A stretch of DNA of 64,000 nt. Origin: Dermacentor variabilis (Eukaryota > Arthropoda > Arachnida > Ixodida > Ixodidae). Location: contig NC_134568.1 of assembly GCF_050947875.1 (NCBI RefSeq), positions 219,710,173-219,774,172 on the forward strand, in the 5' to 3' direction. The first letter of the stretch is position 1. Every line of letters starts with the position of its first letter. A program made the translations under genes and the position numbers. This document shows, in pieces, positions 37,701 to 49,700 of this stretch. The notes beneath the pieces were generated by a model that worked only from the letters and a program-made list of their open reading frames with translations, did no database searches and was not told where the DNA came from.

Positions 37701-40700
37701 TCGATGCGTTTTTGCCATTAGCTCTCGGCCATTGGTCAAAAGTTTTCGGGCTGCACCCACTTCACCTGCCTGTCACGCGACGTCATAAAAACGCGGAAAC
37801 TCACGGCGTCAAAGTGACTTGTACGCGTTAAAGTTGCATTAATATGCCGAACAAAACTGAAATTTCTTCTGAATAGCCGCAGGCTGCCCCGTTCCGAAAG
37901 GAATCAAAGATGGCTGCCGCCGATCGCTCAGGCACTGGCTACTCGCACCTGCCGAATAGCATGGGTTTATTTGCGTATAATAAAACTTCCTGCGTGGCCG
38001 TGTAACGTTTTCGAGCACTTTCGGCACGTTTACGACCTCGTTCTGCCAACTCTTCTTTGCTGAGGATCCGTTTTAGCGTCATTCTTAAGCTTCCGTTGCA
38101 TGCCGCCGCGATTTTCGACCAGCCACCGCAAGCTAAGTAAAGGAAAGCGGACCAGTCGTAGACGCCGGCCCCACCCTCTTCATGCGGTTATCGATTTTCG
38201 GTGCACTGGCTCGGCCCCATCTAATCCCTCTCCACTTGAGCGTGCTCCTCGCCTCCTGTCAGCCAATTAGATAAGACAAGCCGCTCAGTCTAGGCAATGT
38301 TATTCGTTTTTCAAGCAAACAAAAGTGACCTCCTATTAACGAGGAAAGCGTTTGGCTGGTCTGTTCGGACAAGCCTTCGGGTGACCGCCCCATGCTTGCG
38401 TCGGGGATTACGCAGACTTGACGTCAGGAGATTGTAATAAAAACATATTGGAATAGCTTTACGTTATAGGCCCCAGCTGCTGTATCACAAGCGGTAATCT
38501 AAAATATTTGAAAGTAGTATTGGCTTAATATTCCAGAAACCCTGAGAATTTACCAAAAAAAATGGTTCTAGCGCAAATAATTGAAGGCCGTTCTCTCAAG
38601 GCATGAAAGAACGCACATCAGGCCTTTAGTAATATGTGCATACAACGTGGCTTTAAAGTTACAAATGATTAAGAAAATTAATGTTCTTTCTTTTATTTAG
38701 GTAGGTTCATTTCTGCTAAGAGCGTCGGCTCAGACGCTTCAGTAAGCCGCATAAAAAGCCTCCCACTGCCCGCCCAGTTGCCGACAAGCGGTCTCTGCTT
38801 CTCGTTCTGGTATTTCACGCTCACTGAACGCAATAGCAGGTACGTACGTCCTATATTCTTTCCTAAAGATCTGACTGGGGGGCGCGGTGAAAATTGTTCA
38901 GAAATATTTTGTGCGTGTTAAAGTAAGTCGGAGCAACGCGGGACTGCATTCGCTTGCTCCAGCAGCATTCGTTGGTTATACGTGGGAAGCTTTGCTTACG
39001 TCAATTTATGAAGTTGCGTGTATTTATCACTCAGGCTCGTATTTTGCATGCATGCAAAATACGAGATCTATACTGGGATCTATTTTCTATTACTGCTATA
39101 GCGGCGATTGTAATGGTGAGCGCAGATTAACTTAACGGCCACACCATTTCACAGAAGTAACGGAGGTGTCTTCGCGACTGAAATCAGTTGGGTGCGGTTA
39201 GCAGCGTTTGTCCCAGCTGGCAGTATTATTACTTTATACTATATTTGAGCAATAATTATTATCTTTAACGAACTTGTTAGGATTTGTTTGGAGACGCAGG
39301 TTTAGATGCAGTTGTGAGTGTAGGCAGGAGCAGAGGCCTCCCTTAATTATTTTCCCTGCTTTTGTGTCACTTTTTCTGGAACTGTGTTTACAAGGCAAGT
39401 GGTCGACTGAATATTTTTATTTTATTTTATTGACAGTAAAAGAAGGAGAGTGAGTCACTTTACAAGGATGATGGCTTTTTCTTGTAGCAGTGCTGAAAAA
39501 AGTAATTTAACATAGGAAGGAACAGCGCCACAAATTCGGAAAATCAAGTAAAAGAGCTAACAGGAGCTTCTTTTTATTCATCTCTTGGGGTGATTTCGAT
39601 TTTCTAAAGTATCAAGAACGCTCTTTTGTAACAATAAAGGTTGCTTGCTTAAAGATATTTATTGCATTAATAATGAGTACAAAATAAACATGTTTTAATC
39701 GAATACCTTAAGAATGACGATATACCGAGCTAAAGCAAGAAAATTGTGTGGATCCCACGCTCAGTAGGAATCGCTTTAAGCAAAGCTTTCTTTGGCGTTT
39801 GCGAGGAACGCTGTCCTTGTTTAGCGACCATTTGCAAGCGTCAAGCACACGAGCAAGTTGGACGCGCTTTCATTGGGAATCACCTCGCTCAACATAATCT
39901 TGTGGCGCTGCAACTCCGCCGGACACGTTCGACAGAAACAAATGGTTGTATCGCTCACACTATACGCCCGAATCGAACTCATACTGTATGAAGTTCCTCA
40001 AGTTGCTCGCGTTCAGGAGTTAACGGCACGGTGTGGTTCCACTGCTGTGTCATCACTGCGCATCGACGCCGCCCGGCTTCACATGTGCTGGCATATGCGC
40101 ACTCGCGTTCCGAGCCATTCTTCGCTGTGTGTCGACGGTGCTTCGCTTCACGCTTCAGGGTGAACTGTTCGCAAAACGGCTTTGCCTTAATGTGGTGCTG
40201 CGTTTACCCGAGCCCATCAGCCAAACACCACGACATGTCCAATGCAGGATAGTTCGATCCAATCTCTCTTGGCTAAACCCTCATACTTAGCGGAAAACCA
40301 GCCTACAAATCAATAGGATGCCATGCATATCCACTTTGTTTGTTTGTGTGTTTGTTTTTGCACAAAACATTGATCCCTCTCGTCGGCATAAGTGTCATTT
40401 CTGGGGAAAAGCAGCAGCAACTCCGAAAACGCAAAAAGGCACAGGGACCCACAAACTCGGGGCAATTTATGAGGCCTGCCTCCTAAGCGACCTGAATCAG
40501 TACATTCTCTTTACCACGTTGTCCATTACCTAAGCATAAAATTATCCTTACAGCATAAGCGTGACTTTGGCACCTTCAAGCTTCCCTTCTTGGTTCGAGC
40601 CCGGTGCAAGAATGACCGCATGGACGCCGGCTTTAGTTTACTTGGCAGGATCGGAAACAGCAAAGAGGACTCAGGTCAGTGAGGGTATAACATAGAAAAA

Positions 40701-43700
40701 AAACATATAGCAGGTGGGCAGCCCAGCGACCATGAAAGTCAATAAACTACGATTATGTTGCTAGCACGTATATAGGAGAACGCAGTCAGCGGCTTAATAC
40801 ATGTGTTATCAAAAGTGCAGAGCTGTTTGCAAGCTTAGTGTACGCCGTGGTTTCATTAAATACTTGCTCTTCATCTTTTATTCGTCTGCCGTGAATGGGG
40901 AGAAGAATATGCCATTTGCTACAAAGAGAAGAGCGTTTTCAGCTCGAATGCACAATTTGAGGGTCGACTGCATTGGCTGAAGGGGTCATACTGCTTCTGA
41001 TTTGTAACTTTTTTTATGCATGTTTACATCTGTCATTGTAACATACATATTCCCAAGTAAGACCGTATGTGACCTCACACCAAGCTTTTTGATCGCTCTT
41101 GCTCAATTTTCGGCAACTTTCATGGCTTCTCTGTAACCCCGATGTTGAGCCGACTGCCGTCTTGGTGAAAGGGTATTGATATGCTTCAAGAGAAATAAAC
41201 GTTTAGTGTTATTAAATTGCGCGCCGTCACATCGTCATTCGTGTGTACGCTTCATACGCTTCTGTTCACGCGCTCCCTCCGCTCTGTTCACTCTTTTCGT
41301 TTGTGTACTCTCAACCGCAGATTGTCGTTGAAGCAAGCATACAAGACGGGCTAATCGCAGCGGACGACTTCGCAGTGACGCACGGTAACTGCACAAAACC
41401 ATGTGAGCCTCATTTCCTTGTTTTACGCTGAAATTGTATCACGTGCTCTAATCGCCTGGCTGTAACACTCACCGCCTTGTATTTTGTCGGTAGCAATTAA
41501 AGTCTATAGAAACACACCCGGCACAGACATAAAAGTACACAAAATATTCAAATCACGTCACGTTTAGTAGCCTTCAAAACATCACTGAAAACGTCAGGCG
41601 GTGTGTTTCAATTGAGATCGGTTGGGTATCTCCGGATGGCGCAGCTTTAATTTTCACAAACATAAAGATACCTTGCTAATTTGGAATCCGGTAACACAGC
41701 TGGACTGATTTTTTTCGAAATGAACGACCTAATTGCAAGAAATGCGTAGAAATTGTAAAATATAAAGATGATCACGTACTTAATCATATAAAGGCTTGGA
41801 AAAAAAGTAATGAATATGCGGTAAATTTTGGTTTTGGAATTTTGGTTTTTCTCCCGGACAGAAATGCCGGGAAAAAAAAACGATGCTCCTTGTTATTATA
41901 ATTCCCAGCATAAAGATAGCACAATTTCACTAAACGAATATTGCGTTTTACCTCGATGGCTAAAGCCTTGCTTGGGCGAATATGGCGCCTCACAACTTAA
42001 TCTCTAGCATTGGCAAATATGCCCTTCTGACGAAGCACTAAAGTTAAATAATGTGCTCTAAGGACACGGACGATGGAACGGTGAAAATAAATTGTCAGTT
42101 TTGTCCGAAAGCTATAACACTGACAAGAAGGTTTAGCAAGGTGAGCAAGGTTGGAGCGTTGCGCTCGAACGCCTCGGACGGTGTTCTAGCTATACACGCG
42201 GTTGCGGCATGTTGGCGCGACGCAGCACACAACGCAACTGCTGTTTGGTAGAAGGAACAGCGTCCTGGCAGCTGTATACCAGGCGTCTCACTACGCTGGC
42301 ATGATTAGGAGCGCCGCCAGTGGCGCTGCAGGCGTCGCATCTCGATGGTGCACGAGATGAGGCTGACGGCGTTAGTCATTACACAGGGACATTTTAGATA
42401 ACGTTAGCTCGACGCCTACTGTCCGTCTCGCTCAGATCAGTGCACACACATCAGTGTTGCGGAACGGGCGCCTCCATTACATTCCAATCTCATTCCGGGG
42501 AATTAAAACTTACTGCAGTTCCATTCCTTTCAATTCCTCGGAATGAAAAAAAACTTAGCCCATTCCCACTTCGGGATTGGCCGGGCCGTACAATTCTATT
42601 CCTGTAATTCCTCAATGTGGGAAAGGCATCTTGGTACTTTCATCGAGTTACCGATGAACGCACCATAAAGCTGATGTCATCAGACGCGTTATGAATAGCA
42701 AAAAATATGCGAAAGACGTTACCAAGGTCGAGGGATAGTAGCTTGGTGACGTATCTCGTGCAGTACAACCACAATACTAATTTCAGTAGGGGCAGTTCTC
42801 CCGCTACTTATTGTATTTGCATGGTCAGCATGTTTTAACGGCTTCTGATGTTTTAATATTGTTTAAGCTTACATGTGCTAATGTTAAAATGGCGACATAG
42901 CGTATTTTTGTTTAGGTGTCCTCGTCATTTTTTAAATGCTGCAATAAAGGTCGCAAGCAGTGCAAGGTGCAAGAAGAAGCTTTATTTTGGTTTTATCCAT
43001 GGAAATTTTGCACCAAAATGTCATGAGCTAAATGGGCGCTTCACCGTTTAGTTTTGAAAACCCAAAGTGTAAATGACGGCTGCTTCAACGGTTAGTTCTA
43101 AAAACAAAAGAGTAAGATAAAACAATCGCCTTCTACCTAACTATGCGTTGCGCTTCACAAACATGAGCTGCTCGAAAGAGGTGCCTGACAGCCTATTTCG
43201 CTTCGCTGTCATTATCAGGGATGCCGTAGAAATCACGCGTTCCGCGTCAGCTGACGTCGCAGTCACAGTGAAAACTGTCCTTGCGAGGCGGGAAAGCAAG
43301 GGAATGCGGCTAGCGTTCGCTTTCCAATAGGTCAGGGGCTTAACCGTGTCTGCGCAAGTTCCCTCTGTAAGGTAAAGAGAAATTTCCCCTGCACTGGATC
43401 CAGGCATATTGTCTTGATGGGCATTTTCATTTTGCCTGATGTTTTTAAACATCAGTATGCTTGGCCCTGCTCCAGAGTCTGCATTCGCGATGGTTCTGGC
43501 ATTGTCCTGCCCTAACAAAAGAGCACCCAGCACAGCAAAACGCATATGCTCGGCTGTTGTGGCTGAACACCAAGAAAACTTAAATCGTGGATCTAAGAGG
43601 GGACCCATCAAAAAAAAAAACACACACACACACAGTCCACGTGCTTGCAAACCGCTTCTCCAGGCTACGCTGTAGGCCTTTAGCGGCCTCTTTGCAAAGA

Positions 43701-46700
43701 AGTTTGCCTTTGTTTAAGAGTTCTGCAAGGGAAACATCGATATTTCGCAACGCGGGATGCAATAGCCCGGCTGTCTCGTGCCTTTTCTGCAGCAACTCCG
43801 TGGTTTCCTCTACAGGGCAGAGCAGCTCAATCAAGTCTGTCGCCAGCCTCAGTTCATGTTTAGACAGTTTAGCCTTCTTGCACGCGTGCAGAGTTTCTGT
43901 TAAGCCTGGATTACTCGAAAAAGTGGTAACAAGCTTTCTCATCATTCGTAGCTGCGAGTTCCACCTCGTCGCGTTGTGAGATTCCAAATGCAGACCGGCC
44001 AAATTCAACACTTCTTCCGTGTCGGCGGTGCTCGTGCGTATAGATGCAACGATGGTGCGACATTTTTGTACGACTTCCTCGGCATTTGGGTCCTAAAATA
44101 AAGCGAGGACGACAATTAGTGAATATTGCCACTGCAAGTACAGGTAGCGCAGACGGCAAACATGCAATGCAATGGAGTTTGACAAAGAGAATGATGACAT
44201 ATGTATTCGTACGGTATTGCACTCGACGACACACTGACACTCAAGAGTGCATTACAAAAAAAAATAAAGTGGGAACAGACACAGCCGTTTTCTCCAGCCT
44301 TAACGATAAATTGAGAGCACATTAATGCATAGGCTGCACCTTCTTGTTCTTCAGGAATAAATGTGCACGTAGCACCATGGCTACGGCGCTACGGCTGGTA
44401 TTAACTTAATTAAATGGGCTTCGTCATTCAAATAAACATACTAGCACCAGACTGCGGCCTCACTGACTGATCTTATATGCCAAGCAACTGTGTTTACGGG
44501 CAGAGCGATTTGTACTAGAAGGAGTGACGTACGCAGGATTTCATTTTCCCGGGAGGGGGGGGGGTGTAATAAAAAGAACACGAAAGGAGAAAAACAGCAA
44601 GGAGCACAGCATACAATAAGACAAAAGGAGCTTGAACGAGAAATCAACCAAATCCAAATCTTTTAAAATTTAGCTTTGTGACACCGTGGGCATTCTTTAC
44701 ATGATGTGCCAGTCTTGTTTTTGTTTGTTTTTAGGGGTATTTCAGAACGGTTGATTGACGGGGTGAGAGCAGACCTCGAAGTCTCATAAGCTTGGTGCCT
44801 GGCCTGCGGCAGAAAAATGATCCGCAGGGACTATTCGATGGGAAGCAAAGTTCGTCACCACAGCCATGGTACAAAATGCCCCACGAATCCCAAAGATGCA
44901 AAAGCGAAGCACGCTCGAAAATTCGGCTAAACATTAGCTGGGAGTAGTTGCATAATAAGCTTTAGAGCACGAGCACCAAAACTAATAAACACACTTGTCT
45001 GCCCTTACTTTTCAAACTGCAATTATTATATTCGTACATTCTTTGTCTATGCATTCACGGCAAATTGTTTAACAAAGTTTGGCTCAAACAATTGTTCATG
45101 CATATAGTAATAAATAAACGACGTATCAATGCACATAAGATGAAATCAATATGTAATTTATTAGCGCATACCTGCCGAATGGGGTCTTTTACGGCAAGCT
45201 GCAGGCTGAGGGCGGCGCAGTCAAATTGAAATTGCTCCAACTGATTTAACTCGCTTAAAAGCTGTTTGGTTAAGCGTTCCGGACAGTCGTCGAAATCGTC
45301 ATCACCATCGTCCTCTTCAGTCTCCCGCTCGGTAAACGCAAATGTCTTTATCATTCATGAAGCGTTATCTGTCACCACGCGAAGGACTTGGAAAATGAAA
45401 TAAAAAGAGTTGACGGAGGCGAAATTGTACGAAAATACATATTTCACCTTGTCAGCGATGTTCCGCTGCAGCAACGTTGCGTCATACTCGGAACGGGTCC
45501 TAGCAGCTGTGTGGCTCCCCGTCAGGCGAGTGAAACTGAGGAGGTACGTGTGAGCTGTGAAATCGCTATCGACGAATATTGGTTCGACAGCCAGGAAGCC
45601 CTCCGTACTGCGCGACATCCACATTTCTGCAATACAGACGCACTCCGCTCCCGCCAAAGACGATGATATTTTAGTCTGCAGCGCTATACTTTCCCAAGCA
45701 GGAACTTCTCTCTGAGGTCATCCCGTGATGACAACTTGTAGCGCGGGACGGCGACCTGAATTTGAAAGAATACAAAGCAGTTGTTTTGATGAAAGGCGGC
45801 TTATAATATTGTCAAACTTACCGTTATAAATTGTTTGAATCACCCCCTCTCGACAACACGAAAGGAATCCATGTCAGTGCAAATCATGTTGATTATGGCG
45901 TCGTCAAGAGCAGCCTTTCGATGAACAGGCACAGAGCTGTACACAGCGGTGAATGCCGACGTTATCTTCGGCTTACTTGCCAGCCCTTTCTTTTGTTGCG
46001 GGTACTCACGTTCGTGGGGGGAGGAAGAAGAAGCATGTGCTTGCTGCGGACGCGTCCGCGCCGGCTCCCGCTTTCTCGCCAATTTCAATGTGCCTTTTGC
46101 CCAGTTTTGTGCCTTTTCTACTCGGAATCGGATTCTTGAAGTTCTCTTCTACCTAGGGAGACCACATTTCGGCAAGTGCGTGACCTCTGGACTTTTTTAC
46201 GAGTGATTTGAGCTCTCGCCGCCCCGCTTCGGGCTCTAAGCCTAACGGCGAGTACGGCCGCCGCCATTAACACACGTCTCGACTCCGACCAAGCCGCCGC
46301 CGACCCCAGACGTCCCCGCGCCCACTCCGGCTGTGGTGGCCTCCAGCAATCACAACAAACGAGCCTTCCACCCAACAACGACCCTACAGCGATGGCATAC
46401 GAAGTCAATGGCCAAGACATGCGCCCGGAAGACTTCACCGCAGACGCAGGGTGGACTATCGTGGCGCCGCGCCCGTCAGTAATCAAGACTGCGTTGAGCC
46501 AGCCCAACCTCGTTAACCACCAACGAAAGGGAGGAAATACCAACGCCAGTGTCTCAACAGCCAGAAACTCCTTGATCAAAGCAAGCAGGATGCCCGCGCT
46601 GCCCCAAGATGACATCAAGATCGTGATTCGCATACGTGGCGGTATCAACATAGCCAAGGTAGGCCAACTTACGGTCACTAAAGCAATTTGCATGGCTGCT

Positions 46701-49700
46701 TGCATCGAATCTACCGAGCGAAGCGAGGACACGATATGCCCCAATTTGAAGCAAAACATCATGGTGGTCAGCACACCGTCCGAAGCGAATGCAGCAAAAT
46801 ACCTCAGGATCCGCAGCATTTCCATAGGAGAGCAAACGTTTGAAACTACTGCATATAGGACGGCGCCGCACGAAACATGCAAAGGCGTTATAAGAGGGGT
46901 TCCGCTCGATGAGACGCAGGACTCCATAAACCGCAAGATCGTCAACCCACGCAACCCGCTCGCTCTGGCGGCAAAGAGAATCAAGGAAACTGGCACGGTC
47001 ATCATCGCCTTCGACGGCTTTCGAGTCCCGAACTATGTCAGATACGACAACGCCCTGATCAAGTGTTCCCTTTACCGAAAGCAGATCGCCATGTGCCATG
47101 TGTGTGGCAGACTCGGCCATCGTGCCGACGTATGCCCCTCGCCCGACGACACAATTTGCAAAGGCTGTGGACTAGCTAACCCTAACGCAGATCATGTGTG
47201 CACCTCGATCAAATGTGCGCTCTGCGAGGGAAATCATGTCACGGCAAGCAAGGAATGCAAGAACCGCTTCCAACTCCCCTACGTCGTCCGAAGACGGCGA
47301 GTTGAAAGAAAAATCGCATCAAACGCAAGCAAAAGCACCACGAGATCAGGGCCAATCGCCCTGAGTCAGCACGACTTCCCGCCGCTCAAGGACGCCGAGA
47401 GTAGCGCCATCGACGACAACGTGGCCGCCAACACAGATGCTCGCTTGTCCGGTGAGCGGGGCCGCTCGAGATCGAGGAACCGCGGTCGATTGTCGTCACG
47501 ATCGCGAGGACGCTCCAGGAAACCGAGCCAGCGATCCTCGTCAAGGATACGATTCGCCCCCAGCCCACGAGTTGGCGGTGATGACCGCTTGACGTGGGCC
47601 CAACGAGTTCAGCAGCACCAACAACAGGAGCGACAAGAACAGCAGCACCAACAGCAGGCCGCCAGCCAGGTGAGTCCGATGGCACGGCCAGAGCAAGTAG
47701 AAATAGCAAATACGATTAAAAGACTAGAACACGAAAACAAAGAGTTAAGGCAAACCATCACACAACTTGTCGAGGAAATCAGACAACTCAAAACGCCACC
47801 ACCGCACGACTCTAATCAAACCGAAGTCACATCAGAACCCATGGTAGTGGAAGTACCGGTCGTGGAATCCACGCGCAATCCGCATAAGAGAAAAGCCGTG
47901 ACAAACACACATCCATCGAGCACGGACAGCGACATTAGGGAAATCAGGGAACTGCTCAGCGGGCTTGCAACTACCGTCGCGTCACTAAAGGAAGGGCAAG
48001 ACAAAGTTGCGACGACAATAGGGACCCTCAAGGAAGGTTACGACAGGATAACGCTACAGATCAACCACATGATGGAGACGATCAACATCCATGGCGCAAG
48101 GCTCAACGCGCTAGAAATGGCAGACAACCCGTCTGTGACGTCACAGCCTGCTACCACCAAGCTACCTCGAGCATTGTCGCTCGATAGACATAGCAACAAC
48201 GTGGCCTCACAAAGGCCACCCAACGCCAACAACAAAGATGGCTGTGCAAACTGAAACGTTTCGCCTTTGGCAATGGAATTGTAGGGGCTACGTCCGTAAA
48301 AAGGCCCCCCTGCAACAATACATTCGAGCCAAAAAAGACAAACCCCAAGTCATTCTCCTACAAGAGACAAATACCGCTACACCCTCGCTACCCGGCTATG
48401 ACGTGACCGCAACGACACCGCAACACAAATGTAGAGGTATCGCCACGTTTGTCAGCAACAAGCTAGCCCACACGACACACAACATTAATCACGACCGCAG
48501 CAATTGCGAATTCATTCTCACGGAAGTCTTCCCTAGAGCCAAGAACGCCAAGAGCATATTCATCCTCAACGTTTACAGCAGCCCCAAGCACAGAGCACAA
48601 AAATTTAAGCAAATACTCCAGCTCGCCCGCAACCGTGCCGGCGAGAACCCCGTGATCGTGGCCGGGGACTTCAACGCCCCTAACACGGCCTGGGGATACG
48701 TCGCCAGCAGAGCCAAAGGCAAGGACTTGCTAAACGACGCCGATGAACTAGACCTAACGCTCATCACGAACGCCGAGTACCCCACAAGAACGGGTAACTC
48801 GGTCAACCGCGACACAACGCCAGATCTCACTTTCGTCCGCAACGTTCCACACTATCAGTGGAACAACCTCTTCGAGGATCTGGGCAGCGATCATCACATT
48901 GTTGAGACAACAATTGACACCCCATCCAGAGGACCCAGAAAAATGACGTACGTCGATTGGGACAAATTCCGCGAGTTCAGACACGAACGCCGAACAGGCA
49001 ACGAAACAATGGAACAATGGACGTCGCAACTAAAGGCCGACATTAAGGCGGCCACGAAGGAAATAGAGACAGATCTTCCCGTTCAAAGCATGGACAGCCG
49101 ACTGGCCCACATGCTCGAAGCCAAACAATCGCTCACCAGGAGATGGAAAGAACAAAGACACAATCGACGGCTCAGGAAAAGAATTTCTTCCCTCAACCGG
49201 CTGATTGCAGAATATTGCACGCAACTATCTAACCAGCAATGGAACGAGGTGTGCGACGCCGCGGACGGCCGCATCAACAGCGGGACGACGTGGCACCTGC
49301 TCAAACATCTTTTAGATAGAACCAAAACCAAAGCGGACCAGGGTCGTACGCTGAACAAGATCATGCACGAGGAACTCAAAATTACTACGGAAAATGAGCT
49401 CATTGACCGTCTTGCCGACAAGTACCTCCCGCTGGCCAAAAATGCTAGAGGCACGACCGCCGATGCATATCGCGGCAAAACCAACCCTGAGCTTGATCGG
49501 GACTTCTCAATCGAAGAGGTGCGCACGGCGCTTCAGAACCTAAACAGCAAGTCAGCGCCGGGGCCGGATGGCGTAACTAACAAGGCACTTAGAAACCTCG
49601 ACGAAACCTCAATCGAAACCCTCACAGAGGAAATCAACAAAATCTGGAGGAATGGAGCACTACCAGAAGACTGGAAAACGGCCCTTATCGTGCTCATCCC

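Noticed and set aside
46118..47005. 295-codon minus-strand frame over LINE ORF1
   Set aside because: Antisense shadow of ORF1, which has zinc knuckles and continues far longer. The minus frame has no motifs.
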